Below are positions 54,510 through 63,607 of a stretch of DNA of 64,000 bases, piece after piece. Position 1 is the stretch's first letter, and each line of letters begins with the position of its first letter. The position numbers and the translations under genes are program-made. The stretch covers positions 1 through 64,000 of the forward strand of contig NZ_JARLTC010000004.1 in the NCBI RefSeq assembly GCF_029382225.1. The letters run 5' to 3'. The notes under the pieces were generated by a model. The model saw nothing but the letters and a program-made list of their open reading frames with translations, did no database searches and was not told where the DNA came from. Origin of the DNA: Spongiactinospora sp. TRM90649. Its GTDB lineage: Bacteria > Actinomycetota > Actinomycetes > Streptosporangiales > Streptosporangiaceae.

Positions 54510-55645
54510 GAGGCGCTCGACCGGTCCTCTTCGACGCCGGGCTGATGCTGGGTGACCGTCTCGTACACCCGGACCACGTCACGGGCCACCGTGGACCAGT
54601 CGTACTTGCGCACCGCGCGCCGCGCCTCGTCGGACAGGCGCGTCCTGCGCTCGGGGTCGTCGAGCAGCCGCCCCGCCTCCTCCGCCAGCGAGCGCGCGTC
54701 GCCGTTGGTGAACAGCGCGCCCGCCTCGCCCTCGCCGAGCACGCGGCGGAAGGCGGGGATGTCGCTGGCCAGCACCGTGGCCCCGGCCGACATGGCCTCG
54801 GCCAGGACGATGCCGAAGCTCTCGCCCCCGGTGTTGGGCGCGCAGAAGACGTCGACCGAGTGGTAGGCGCGCACCTTCTCCTCCTCGCTGACCATGCCGA
54901 GCAGGGTGACCCGGTCGTGCAGCCCGGCGGGCACCCGCTGGTAGACGTCGCCCGCGTCGCCGGGACCGGCGATCAGCAGGCGCAGCCCCGGACGGCTCGG
55001 GGCCAGCAGGGCGAACGCCTCCAGCAGGATCGGCAGGCCCTTGCGCGGCTCGTCCATCCGGCCGAGGAAGCCCAGCGTGTCACCGTCCGGACCCCAGCCA
55101 GGCAGGGGCTCCCCCTCGGTGTAGCGGCTCACCGTCACGCCATTGGGGATCAGCACCGTGTCGCCGCCGAACTGCTCGACCAGGCTCTTGCGCGCGGCGT
55201 CGGAGACCGCGATGCGCCCGCTCAGCTTCTCCAGTGCGCTGCGCAGCATCGGCTCGGCCACCGCGATCGCCCGCGAGCGGACCCACGAGGCGTGGAACGT
55301 GGCCACGATCGGGCCCTTGGCCGCCCAGCAGGCCAGCACGCCCAGGCTGGGCACCAGCGGCTCGTGGATGTGCAGCACGTCGAAGCCGCCCTCGCGGACC
55401 CAGCGCCGCACGCGGGCGGCCGACAGGAACCCGAAGGCCATCCGCGCCACCGACCCGTTGTAGGGCACCGGCATCGCGCGGCCCGCCGAGACCACGTAGG
55501 GCGGCAGGTCGGCGTCGTCGGAGGCGGGCGCGATCACCGAGACGTGGTGGCCGTCGGCCATCAGCGCCTCCGCGAGGTCGCGGATGTGCGCCATCACCCC
55601 GCCGGGGACGTCCCACGCGTAGGGACAGACCAGGCCGATCCTCAT
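54506..55645 (-). CDS. pimA: Phosphatidyl-myo-inositol mannosyltransferase PimA
   Basis: GT4 glycosyltransferase that adds the first mannose from GDP-mannose to phosphatidylinositol at the inner membrane face. 379 residues, GT-B fold. The N-terminal RIGLVCPYAWDVPGGVMAHIRDLAEAL contains the conserved GGV; the C-terminal nucleotide-sugar domain has GRMDEPRKGL and the EX7E-type ESFGIVLAEAM. It starts with ATG at 55645, 6 nt after the acyltransferase gene. With pgsA and the acyltransferase it encodes early PIM synthesis. Confidence 0.92.
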   Translation of the reverse strand: MRIGLVCPYAWDVPGGVMAHIRDLAEALMADGHHVSVIAPASDDADLPPYVVSAGRAMPVPYNGSVARMAFGFLSAARVRRWVREGGFDVLHIHEPLVPSLGVLACWAAKGPIVATFHASWVRSRAIAVAEPMLRSALEKLSGRIAVSDAARKSLVEQFGGDTVLIPNGVTVSRYTEGEPLPGWGPDGDTLGFLGRMDEPRKGLPILLEAFALLAPSRPGLRLLIAGPGDAGDVYQRVPAGLHDRVTLLGMVSEEEKVRAYHSVDVFCAPNTGGESFGIVLAEAMSAGATVLASDIPAFRRVLGEGEAGALFTNGDARSLAEEAGRLLDDPERRTRLSDEARRAVRKYDWSTVARDVVRVYETVTQHQPGVEEDRSSAS

Positions 55646-55651
55646 GTTCGG

Positions 55652-56590
55652 TCATCCACGCCGGGGCTCCAGGTCGTCCAGCCACAGCCGCTGCAGCATG
55701 TGCCAGTCCTGCGGATGCTCGGCGATGCCCTTCTCGAAGACGTCCATCAGTCCCTGCGCGACGACGGCGATCTTCTCCTGGCGGGTGCCCTCCTCCGGGA
55801 CCGGGATCTCCGGATGGATGTGGATCCCCCAGTCGTCGCCCTCGAACCACAGGATCACCGGCAGCAGGGCGCATCGGGTCTGTACGGCGAGCAGCGGCGG
55901 CCCCGCGGGCACCCGGGTGCGCGCCCCGTAGAAGTCGACCTCGATCCCCTTGGCCGTGAGGTCGCGCTCGGCGGGCAGGCACACCACCCCGCCCTTGCGC
56001 ACCCGCTGCGCCAGCGTGGCGTAGCTGAGGCCGTCGCCGCCGGTCAGCGGCAGCACCTCCATGCCCAGGCCCTCGCGGAAGCTCACGTAACGGCGGTACA
56101 GCGACTCGGGCCGCAGGCGCTCCGCGACGGTCGTGAACGGGTGCCCGACACCGGCCAGCCACGCGCCCGCCTGGTCCCAGTTGCCCATGTGCGGCAGCGC
56201 CAGCACCGCGCCGCGACCGGCCTTGACCGCCTCCTGGACGTGCTCCAGGCCGATCGTGTGGCTGCGGGCGACGACCTCGTCGCGGTCCATCGCGGGCAGC
56301 CGGAAGACCTCGTGGAAGTAGCGCAGGTAGGAGCGCATCCCGGCTTTGCTCAACTCGCGCATCTCGGGGCTGTCGGCGCGCAGGCCGGTCACCCTGGCCA
56401 GGTTGGACTCCAGGCGGCGCACGCCCTTGCCCCGGCGGCGCCACACCTGGTCGGCGGCCACACGGAAGGCGGCGGCCGTCAGCCTCTCGGGCAGCCGGGG
56501 GACCACGGCCCACCCGGCGGCGAACCCGGCGGACACAAGGCGCTGGGCCGTCGTCGGCTTGTCAGGCTTGGCGGTCATCGGTGCGGTCAT
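55652..56590 (-). CDS. PatA-like acyltransferase of phosphatidylinositol mannosides
   Basis: 312 residues of the lipid A acyltransferase (HtrB/MsbB) family, here with a PIM operon, so probably acylates the mannose of PIM1/PIM2 as mycobacterial PatA does. The catalytic HX4D motif is present as HMGNWD, followed by TVAERLRPESLY and REGLGMEVLPLTGG, closely matching PatA blocks as I remember them. Two ATGs (56590 and 56578) are possible; both overlap the end of pgsA (29 or 17 nt), giving tight coupling. No membrane segment is obvious, so it is likely peripheral. Confidence 0.85.
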   Translation of the reverse strand: MTAPMTAKPDKPTTAQRLVSAGFAAGWAVVPRLPERLTAAAFRVAADQVWRRRGKGVRRLESNLARVTGLRADSPEMRELSKAGMRSYLRYFHEVFRLPAMDRDEVVARSHTIGLEHVQEAVKAGRGAVLALPHMGNWDQAGAWLAGVGHPFTTVAERLRPESLYRRYVSFREGLGMEVLPLTGGDGLSYATLAQRVRKGGVVCLPAERDLTAKGIEVDFYGARTRVPAGPPLLAVQTRCALLPVILWFEGDDWGIHIHPEIPVPEEGTRQEKIAVVAQGLMDVFEKGIAEHPQDWHMLQRLWLDDLEPRRG

Positions 56591-57224
56591 CGGTCTCCCG
56601 GTCGGGGGCTGGGCCCGCGGGCACGGCCGCGGCGCCGATCTGGCGGTGGACGTGCAGCACGCGCTGCCCGACGGTCACCACGCTGGCCACCGCGAGCAGC
56701 CAAAGTCCCACGCCCAGAATGTACGGTACGCCGAACCCGTCGAGTCCCGCCGCGACCAGCACGATCAGCAGCCGCTCCGGCCGCTCCACCAGCCCGACGT
56801 CGCAGGTCAGGCCCAGGCCCTCGGCGCGGGCCTTGGCGTAGGACACCAGCGCGCCCGCGACCAGGCAGAACAGCGCCACGCCCGCCAGGACGAGCTGGTC
56901 GTCGAGCACGAACCAGAAGAGCAGGCCCGCGAAGATCGAGGCGTCGCCCAGCCGGTCGAGGGTGGAGTCGAGGAAGGCGCCCCAGGTGCCCCCGGTGCCG
57001 GTCAGCCTCGCCAGCACGCCGTCGAGCAGGTCGGCGAGCACGAAGAAGGTGATCACCAGCGTGCCTGCGAGGAGCTGGCCGCGCGGGAAGAAGAACAGTG
57101 CCGCCGCCGCCGTGCCGAGGGTGCCGATGACGGTCACCGTGTTCGGGCTGACCCCATGACGGGCCAGCGCCCTGCCCAGCGGGGTCAGGACTCGGGTGAC
57201 GGCGGGACGCAGGAGTTTCAGCAT
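56562..57224 (-). CDS. pgsA: Phosphatidylinositol (phosphate) synthase, CDP-alcohol phosphatidyltransferase
   Basis: Joins CDP-diacylglycerol to inositol 1-phosphate (the actinobacterial route) to start PI/PIM synthesis. 220 residues, about six membrane helices. The signature D(x)2DG(x)2AR(x)8G(x)3D(x)3D is complete in DLLDGVLARL...GAFLDSTLDRLGD. The ATG at 57224 matches family N-termini (LKLLRPAVTRVLTP); a GTG at 57245 is the alternative and neither has a strong ribosome site. First gene of the pgsA-acyltransferase-pimA unit, divergent from the EF-G2 gene. Confidence 0.92.
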   Translation of the reverse strand: MLKLLRPAVTRVLTPLGRALARHGVSPNTVTVIGTLGTAAAALFFFPRGQLLAGTLVITFFVLADLLDGVLARLTGTGGTWGAFLDSTLDRLGDASIFAGLLFWFVLDDQLVLAGVALFCLVAGALVSYAKARAEGLGLTCDVGLVERPERLLIVLVAAGLDGFGVPYILGVGLWLLAVASVVTVGQRVLHVHRQIGAAAVPAGPAPDRETDDRTDDRQA

Positions 57225-57451
57225 CGCGGTCCGATCGTAGGACACCCGTGGAGAGGACCGCCCTGGAACGTGTGCGAGCCGAGCACTTTACCCTCTCCCC
57301 CTTGTGAGATTCGCCACATCGGGTGTTTGGTGAACACACCGCGTCTTGTCGGTGACCCCGCAAGCTCGGCACAACGGCACGCGTCAGGACACGGTGGCGG
57401 AGCCGACCGCGGCCGTGCGCCGTGGGTGGACGAGACGACGCTGGAGGCGAC

Positions 57452-59581
57452 ATGGCTGACAAGACGGCCGGCGCGACCACGGGAGCCGCGGGCAGGGCAC
57501 CGGCGGCCGACCTGCCTGACCTGGTGAGAAACGTGGTGCTGGTCGGCCATTCGGGAGCGGGGAAGACCACCCTGACCGAATCCCTGCTGGCCGCTACGGG
57601 CACCGTACAGCGCGCCGGGCGTGTGGAGGACGGCACCACCGTCAGCGACTTCGACGAGGTCGAGGTGCGCCAGCAGCGCTCGGTCAACCTGACCCTGGCC
57701 CCGCTCGTGCACAACGGAATCAAGATCAACCTGCTGGACACCCCCGGCTACGCCGACTTCGTGGGCGACCTGCGGGCCGGGCTGCGCGCCGCCGACGCCG
57801 CGCTGTTCGTGGTCTCCGCCGCCGAGGGCGTGGACGGCCTCACCAAGATGCTCTGGGAGGAGTGCGCGTCGGTCGGCATGCCCAGGGCCGTGGTGATCAC
57901 CAAGATCGACCACCAGCGGGCCGACTTCGACGAGGTGCTCACCTCCTGCCAGGACGCTTTCGGCGACGGCGTGGCGCCGCTTTACCTGCCGCACGACGGC
58001 GGCCTGGTCGGCCTGCTGTCACAGCGCTTCTTCGACTACTCGGGCGGCCGGCGCACCGAGCGCGACCCCGAGGGCGACCTCCTGGACACGATCGAGCAGT
58101 ACCGAGGCATGCTCATCGAGGGGATCATCCAGGAGTCCGAGGACGAATCGCTGATGGACCGCTACCTGTCGGGCGAGGAGATCGACGCCAAGGTCCTGGT
58201 CGACGACCTGGAGAAGGCGGTGGCCAGGGGCGGCTTCTATCCCGTGCTCCCCACCGGCGCCGGCATCGGCTCCATCGAGGTGCTGGAGCTCATCACCCAG
58301 GGCTTCCCCTCCCCGCTCGAACACCCGCTGCCCGAGATCACCACGATCGACGGCCGGCCGGTCGCCGACGTCTCGTGTGACCCCGCCGGCCCGCTGGTCG
58401 CCGAGGTGGTCAAGACCACCAGCGACCCCTACGTGGGCCGGATCAGCCTGGTGCGGGTCTTCTCCGGCACGCTGCGGCCCGACATGACCGTGCACGTGTC
58501 AGGCCACGGGCTGGCCGACCGCGGCCACGAGGACCACGACGTGGACGAGCGGATCGGCACGCTGTCCTCGCCGCTCGGCAAGACCCAGCGGCCCGCGGCC
58601 AAGTGCGTCGCGGGCGACATCGTCGCCGTGGCCAAGCTGTCGCGCGCCGAGACCGGCGACACGCTGTCCGACAAGGACCGGCCGCTGCTGATGAAGGCGT
58701 GGACCATGCCCGACCCGCTGCTGCCGGTGGCCATCCGCGCCAAGTCCAAGGCCGACGAGGACAAGCTCGGCCAGGCCCTGGGACGGCTGGTCGCCGAAGA
58801 CCCCACGGTCCGGCTGGAGAACAACGCCGAGACCCGCCAGCTCGTGCTGTGGTGCATGGGCGAGGCGCACGCCGACGTCCTGCTCGACCGCCTGGCCAAG
58901 CGCTACGGCGTGGAGGTGGAGCGGGTCGATCTGCGGGTGCCGCTGCGCGAGACCTTCGGCGGCAAGTGCCAGGCCATGGGCCGCAACGTCAAGCAGACCG
59001 GCGGGCACGGGCAGTACGCCATCTGCCATCTGGAGGTCGAGCCGCTGCCGTCCGGCGGCGGGTTCGAGTTCGTGGACAAGATCGTCGGCGGGGTCGTGCC
59101 CCGCCAGTTCATCCCGTCGGTGGAGAAGGGGGTGCGCGCCCAGATGGAGCGGGGCGTGCTCGCCGGATACCCGATGGTCGACGTCCGGGTCACGCTCTAC
59201 GACGGCAAGGCGCACTCGGTCGACTCCTCCGACATGGCCTTCCAGATCGCCGGGTCGCTGGCGCTGAAGGAGGCCGCGAGCAAGGTGGCCACGCTGCTGC
59301 TGGAACCGGTGGACGAACTCGCGGTGCTGGTCGGCGACGACTACGTGGGTTCCGTGATGTCGGACCTCTCCTCGCGGCGCGGCCGGGTGCTCGGCACCGA
59401 GCCCGTCGGCACCGGCCGTACGCTCGTCCGGGCCGAGGTGCCCGAACTGGAGATCACCCGATACGCGATCGACCTGCGCTCGATGTCGCACGGCACGGGC
59501 ACCTTCCACCGCGCCTTCCTGCGCTACGAGCCGCTGCCGTCGCACCTGGCCGGCAAGGTCGCCGCCCACAACGACGCCTGA
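57452..59581 (+). CDS. EF-G-like translational GTPase (EF-G2)
   Basis: 709 residues in five-domain EF-G order. G1 GHSGAGKTT (32-40), G3 DTPGYADF (96-103, with Y for the usual H after G) and G4 TKID (150-153, T for the usual N) are present; domain IV carries GGHGQYAICHLEVEPL and domain V EPVDELAVLVGDDYVG. It is the second EF-G type common in actinobacteria, not the primary fusA, which sits with ribosomal protein genes. The glycine-histidine substitution in G3 may alter GTP hydrolysis. ATG at 57452 has GGAGG 5 nt upstream. Confidence 0.9.
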   Translation: MADKTAGATTGAAGRAPAADLPDLVRNVVLVGHSGAGKTTLTESLLAATGTVQRAGRVEDGTTVSDFDEVEVRQQRSVNLTLAPLVHNGIKINLLDTPGYADFVGDLRAGLRAADAALFVVSAAEGVDGLTKMLWEECASVGMPRAVVITKIDHQRADFDEVLTSCQDAFGDGVAPLYLPHDGGLVGLLSQRFFDYSGGRRTERDPEGDLLDTIEQYRGMLIEGIIQESEDESLMDRYLSGEEIDAKVLVDDLEKAVARGGFYPVLPTGAGIGSIEVLELITQGFPSPLEHPLPEITTIDGRPVADVSCDPAGPLVAEVVKTTSDPYVGRISLVRVFSGTLRPDMTVHVSGHGLADRGHEDHDVDERIGTLSSPLGKTQRPAAKCVAGDIVAVAKLSRAETGDTLSDKDRPLLMKAWTMPDPLLPVAIRAKSKADEDKLGQALGRLVAEDPTVRLENNAETRQLVLWCMGEAHADVLLDRLAKRYGVEVERVDLRVPLRETFGGKCQAMGRNVKQTGGHGQYAICHLEVEPLPSGGGFEFVDKIVGGVVPRQFIPSVEKGVRAQMERGVLAGYPMVDVRVTLYDGKAHSVDSSDMAFQIAGSLALKEAASKVATLLLEPVDELAVLVGDDYVGSVMSDLSSRRGRVLGTEPVGTGRTLVRAEVPELEITRYAIDLRSMSHGTGTFHRAFLRYEPLPSHLAGKVAAHNDA

Positions 59582-59595
59582 GACCGGCCTCTGGC

Positions 59596-59620
59596 GGGCG
59601 GCGTCCCCCGGACGCCGCCC
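59596..59620 (+). terminator. EF-G2 gene terminator
   Basis: GGGCGGCGTCC (59596-59606) pairs perfectly with GGACGCCGCCC (59610-59620), 11 bp with a 3-nt loop, beginning 15 nt after the stop. No T-run follows. Confidence 0.65.
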
Positions 59621-59738
59621 CTCAGGGGCCCTTCATCACGCAAGCATCACGAAACGATTTCTGTTTTCCGGTCAGAGCATGCCGCCCGCGATGTAAGACT
59701 GAGGAACCATGCGCACCGGTAACCAGGAGACGAGCGCC

Positions 59739-61331
59739 ATGCGAAAGGCGCTGCTCGCGGCCGCGGCCATCGCCGTGGCGGCGACCGCCACCGCCTACGT
59801 GTTCGGCCCCGACGCCGAGGCCGACCAGCGCAAGCCGCGGACGGGCCAGGCCCGGAGCGCCGCCGAGCCCGGTAAGGCCGGGCAGGAGACACGGCCGCTC
59901 AGCACCGCGAGCGGCGCGCCCGTTTGCGAGGTCGATCCCGCCTATCCCAAGCGCCAGATGCGCGGCCTGTGGATCGCCACCGTCAACAACCTCGACTGGC
60001 CATCCAAGGCGACCCTCTCGCCGCAGCGGCAGCGCGCGGAGTACACACGCATCCTCGACGCCGCGGCCAAGCGCCGGTTCAACGCGGTGTTCGTGCAGGT
60101 GCGCCCCGCCTCCGACGCCATCTACAAGTCGCCCTACGAGCCGTGGTCGAAGTTCCTGACCGGCACCGAGGGCAAGGACCCCGGCTGGGACCCGCTGCCC
60201 TTCCTGATCAGCGAGGCGCACAAGCGCGGCCTGGAGTTCCACGCCTGGTTCAACCCCTACCGCGCCGCCTACGACGGCGACGCGAGCAAGCTGCCCGCCT
60301 CGCACCCCGCCAGGCGGCATCCCGACTGGGTGGTCAAGTACGACAACCGCCTGTACTACAACCCGGGCCTGCCGCAGGTGCGCGAACACGTGGTCAAGGT
60401 GGTGAAGGACGTCGTCAAGCGCTACGACGTGGACGGCGCGCACTTCGACGACTACTTCTACCCCTATCCCGGCCAGGGCGGCCGGTTCGCCGACCAGGCC
60501 GCCTTCCGCGAGTACGGCGGCGGCAAGAGCCTGGCCGCCTGGCGGCGCGACAACGTCAACAAGCTGGTCGCCGAGGTGGACGAGGCCGTCCACGAGACCC
60601 GGCCCGAGGTGAAGTTCGGCATCAGCCCGTTCGGCATCTGGCGCAACAAGTCGCAAGACCCCACCGGCTCGCGCACCAACGGCATGTCGGCCTACGACCA
60701 GATCTACGCCGACTCGCGCCACTGGATCAAGAAGGGCACCGTCGACTACATCATCCCGCAGCTCTACTGGCCGCGCGGCCAGGCCAACGCCGACTACTCG
60801 GTGCTCGCCCCGTGGTGGGCCAACGAGGTCAAGGGCACCGGGGTGCAGCTCTACATCGGCCAGGCCCTCTACCAGGTCGGCACCGCGGGCCCCTGGCGCA
60901 AGCCCGGCGAACTGCCCGCCCACCTCACGCTCAACGAGGGGCTGAAGCAGATCCGCGGCGACGTCTACTTCAGCGCCAAGTCGCTGCTCGCCAACCCGCT
61001 CGGCGTGGTCGACCGCCTGGTCAAGGAGCACTACAAGCGGCCCGCGCTGCTGCCGCTGATCAAGGACCTCGGCGGCCAGGCCCCGCCCAAGCCGGCCGAC
61101 CTGCGCGTCTCCGGGGGCACGCTGACCTGGAAGGCGTCCGAGGGCGCCCGCTCCTACGCGGTGTACCGCGTGGACGGCGAGCCCGGCCGCTGCGCCACCG
61201 CCGACGCCCGCAACCTGGTCGCCGTAGTCTCCGGCGGGCAGAGCGTCGCCGCGGCCAAGCCGGGCACCTATCTGGTCACCGCCCTCGACCGCCTGAACAA
61301 CGAATCGGCGGCGGCCCGGATCAAGATCTGA
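59739..61331 (+). CDS. Secreted GHL10-family glycoside-hydrolase-like protein
   Basis: 530 residues: signal peptide or anchor (RKALLAAAAIAVAATATAYVFG), a variable linker, then a GHL10 (YngK/YddW-type) barrel with KRQMRGLWIATVNNLDWPS, FNAVFVQVRPASDA, FHAWFNPYRAAYDGD, DGAHFDDYFYPYPG and QLYWPRG, and a C-terminal fibronectin-like region. Related proteins are thought to act on cell-wall glycans; the substrate is unknown. The ATG at 59739 is preceded by AGGAG 9 nt away and starts a good signal peptide; the ATG at 59709 would add 10 residues. Confidence 0.88.
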   Translation: MRKALLAAAAIAVAATATAYVFGPDAEADQRKPRTGQARSAAEPGKAGQETRPLSTASGAPVCEVDPAYPKRQMRGLWIATVNNLDWPSKATLSPQRQRAEYTRILDAAAKRRFNAVFVQVRPASDAIYKSPYEPWSKFLTGTEGKDPGWDPLPFLISEAHKRGLEFHAWFNPYRAAYDGDASKLPASHPARRHPDWVVKYDNRLYYNPGLPQVREHVVKVVKDVVKRYDVDGAHFDDYFYPYPGQGGRFADQAAFREYGGGKSLAAWRRDNVNKLVAEVDEAVHETRPEVKFGISPFGIWRNKSQDPTGSRTNGMSAYDQIYADSRHWIKKGTVDYIIPQLYWPRGQANADYSVLAPWWANEVKGTGVQLYIGQALYQVGTAGPWRKPGELPAHLTLNEGLKQIRGDVYFSAKSLLANPLGVVDRLVKEHYKRPALLPLIKDLGGQAPPKPADLRVSGGTLTWKASEGARSYAVYRVDGEPGRCATADARNLVAVVSGGQSVAAAKPGTYLVTALDRLNNESAAARIKI

Positions 61332-61459
61332 CCCGGCTCCGTCCCGGAATCTCGCGAATCCTGGACGCGCGGCCCCCGGCTCCCCTACGGTGCCCGTCAG
61401 CGTCAGGGTGCCGTGGGGCGGGCCCCGGCAGGCGTACAGAGGGTCAGGGGGAAATTCTG

Positions 61460-63607
61460 GTGAGGCGGACGATGCTCGCGGTGGTGGCGTTGCTCACCGT
61501 GCTGGGGGTGCCGGGCGCCGCGTGGGCGTCCGGCGGTCCTGTGCCGTCGCTGGCGGAGCACGGCGCGCAGGGCCCGGTCGTTGCCCTGATCGGCGTCCCC
61601 GGGCTGCGCTGGGAGGATCTCAGCGCGCGAGAGACCCCCAATCTTTGGCGTCTGGCGGGCCAGAGCGCGCTGGGCACCATGTCCATCCGCACCGTGGGCC
61701 CCGTCACCTGCCCCTACGACGGATGGCTGACGGTCTCGGCCGGGGTCCGCTCGGCGGTCGGCTACCGCTGCGGCCTGCCGCCGGTCCCGGAGGCGCGCGG
61801 AGCGGGCGCGGTGATCCCCGACTACGGCTATCTGCACCACGTCGCGGGCCAGCGGCACGCGGGCGCCCTGGGCGAGGCGCTGCGCGCGGCCGGGCGGTGC
61901 GCCACCGCGATCGGGCCGGGCGGCGCGCTGGCCCTGGCCGACCGCTCCGGCGCGGTCGGCGTCTACCTGCCCTCCGCCGACGGCCTCACCGCCGCCGCGC
62001 TGGCCCGCTGCCCGATCGTGGCCGCCGACGTGGACGACCTGGCCCGCGCGTACCTGGCGGGAGGGTCTATCGCGAGGGTGGCCGAGCCGCTCTCGGCGGG
62101 CGACCGCGCCGCCGCCGTCCGCCAGGCCGACGCCAAGGTGGGCACGGTGCTGGCCGCGCTCCCGCCGGCCGCCACCGTGCTGGTCGCGGGCCTGGCCGAC
62201 CACGGGTCGATCCCGCACCTGCGGGCCGCCATGCTGCGCGCGCCGCAGGCCGCGGGCCGTACGCTGGGCAGCTCCTCGACTCACCTGGCCGATGTCACGA
62301 TCATCCCGGACATCACCGCCACGCTGCTGCACGCCGCCGGGGTCGCGCCCCCGGCCAACGTGGTCGGCACGCCGCTGACGCCCGGCACGGGCACGACCGG
62401 CCCGGTAGCCGACGCCGCCGCCGCGTTCGAGGCCGACGACGCGGCCGGGCAGACCATCAGGAACACCCTGACCGGGTTCTTCTTCGGCCTGGCCGTGCTG
62501 CAACTCGTGTTCTACCTGGTGGCGTTCCTGCTGATGCGGCGCAGGCGGGCGCTGGTCAGGGTCCGCGTGGCCGCGCTCGCGCTGTCGTCGGTCCCGGTCG
62601 CCAGCCTGCTGGTCAACCTGGCGCCCTGGGGCGGCGCGTCGAACCCGCTCGCCGCGCACGTCGGCGTCATCGTCGCGATCGCCCTGCTGATCACCGCGGT
62701 GGCGCTGGCCGGGCCCTGGCGGCGCGCCCCGCTGGGCCCGCTCGCCGTGGTGGCCGGAGTCACCGGGCTGGCGCTGGCCGCCGACCTGCTCACCGGCACC
62801 ACCCTGCAGCTCAACAGCGTGATGGGCTACACCTCGGTCGTCGGATCGCGTTACTACGGCCTGGGCAACATCCCGTTCGCGCTGCTGGCCACGGGCATCC
62901 TGCTCACCTCCACCGTGGTCGCCCACCACCTGCTGAGCAGGGGCATGCGCGCGGCGGCGGTGGCCGCCGTGCTCGCGCTGGGCGGCGTGGCGATGATCCT
63001 CGGCGGCTGGCCGGGCATCGGCAGCGACTTCGGCGGCGTGATCGCCTTCCTGCCGGGCATCGCGGTGACCGCCCTCATGATCGCGGGCAGGCGGGTCTCG
63101 CCGGTCAAGCTGGGCGCGTTCTGCGTGGCGGGCGGCGTCGTGGTGATGGCCATCGCCTTCCTGGACTCCCTGCGCCCGCCCGCCGCGCAGACCCACCTGG
63201 GCAGGTTCGTCGGGCAGGTGGTCAGCGGCGAGGCCGTCGAGGTGATCCTGCGCAAGCTGGCGGCGATGATCGGCACCCTGGCCAACCCGATCCTGATGCC
63301 GATCCTGATCGGCGCCGCCGCCTTCCTGGTCTACGCGGTCCGCAACCCGGGCCAGGCCAGCGCGGGCGTGGTCACCGCCGCCTTCGAGCACTCCCCCGCC
63401 CTGCGCGCCGGTCTGGTCGGCACCCTGGTCAGCGGGGTCGTCGGCATGCTGGTCAACGACTCGGGCGCGGCGGTGCTCTCCATGGCGCTGGCGCTGGCCG
63501 TGCCGCTGGTGCTGGCGGCCGGGATCTCCGCGCTGCCCGGCGCGGGGCGCAGCCCCTCGTCCGACCCGGTGCTACCGGCCTCCGTGCCCACGCCCGGCCC
63601 CGCCTGA
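61460..63607 (+). CDS. Multi-pass membrane protein with N-terminal alkaline-phosphatase-fold domain
   Basis: 715 residues: signal-like helix at the N-terminus, then an extracytoplasmic domain (about 30-320) with alkaline-phosphatase-superfamily traits: VVALIGVPGLRWEDL, TPNLWRLAGQSALGTMSIRT, VLVAGLADHGS and TIIPDITATLLHAAGV. Then follow about ten membrane helices from residue 335 onward. The metal-binding pattern is incomplete by eye, so activity is uncertain. The GTG at 61460 has AGGGGG 8 nt upstream. It lies 128 nt behind the GHL10 gene, and a joint cell-envelope role is only inferred. It overlaps the convergent gene by 36 nt. Confidence 0.7.
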   Translation: MRRTMLAVVALLTVLGVPGAAWASGGPVPSLAEHGAQGPVVALIGVPGLRWEDLSARETPNLWRLAGQSALGTMSIRTVGPVTCPYDGWLTVSAGVRSAVGYRCGLPPVPEARGAGAVIPDYGYLHHVAGQRHAGALGEALRAAGRCATAIGPGGALALADRSGAVGVYLPSADGLTAAALARCPIVAADVDDLARAYLAGGSIARVAEPLSAGDRAAAVRQADAKVGTVLAALPPAATVLVAGLADHGSIPHLRAAMLRAPQAAGRTLGSSSTHLADVTIIPDITATLLHAAGVAPPANVVGTPLTPGTGTTGPVADAAAAFEADDAAGQTIRNTLTGFFFGLAVLQLVFYLVAFLLMRRRRALVRVRVAALALSSVPVASLLVNLAPWGGASNPLAAHVGVIVAIALLITAVALAGPWRRAPLGPLAVVAGVTGLALAADLLTGTTLQLNSVMGYTSVVGSRYYGLGNIPFALLATGILLTSTVVAHHLLSRGMRAAAVAAVLALGGVAMILGGWPGIGSDFGGVIAFLPGIAVTALMIAGRRVSPVKLGAFCVAGGVVVMAIAFLDSLRPPAAQTHLGRFVGQVVSGEAVEVILRKLAAMIGTLANPILMPILIGAAAFLVYAVRNPGQASAGVVTAAFEHSPALRAGLVGTLVSGVVGMLVNDSGAAVLSMALALAVPLVLAAGISALPGAGRSPSSDPVLPASVPTPGPA

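Noticed and set aside
57246..57451. GTGTT-TGGTG-AACAC inverted repeat upstream of EF-G2
   Set aside because: Only 5 bp arms in a GC-rich region and no relation to a recognisable promoter; likely chance.
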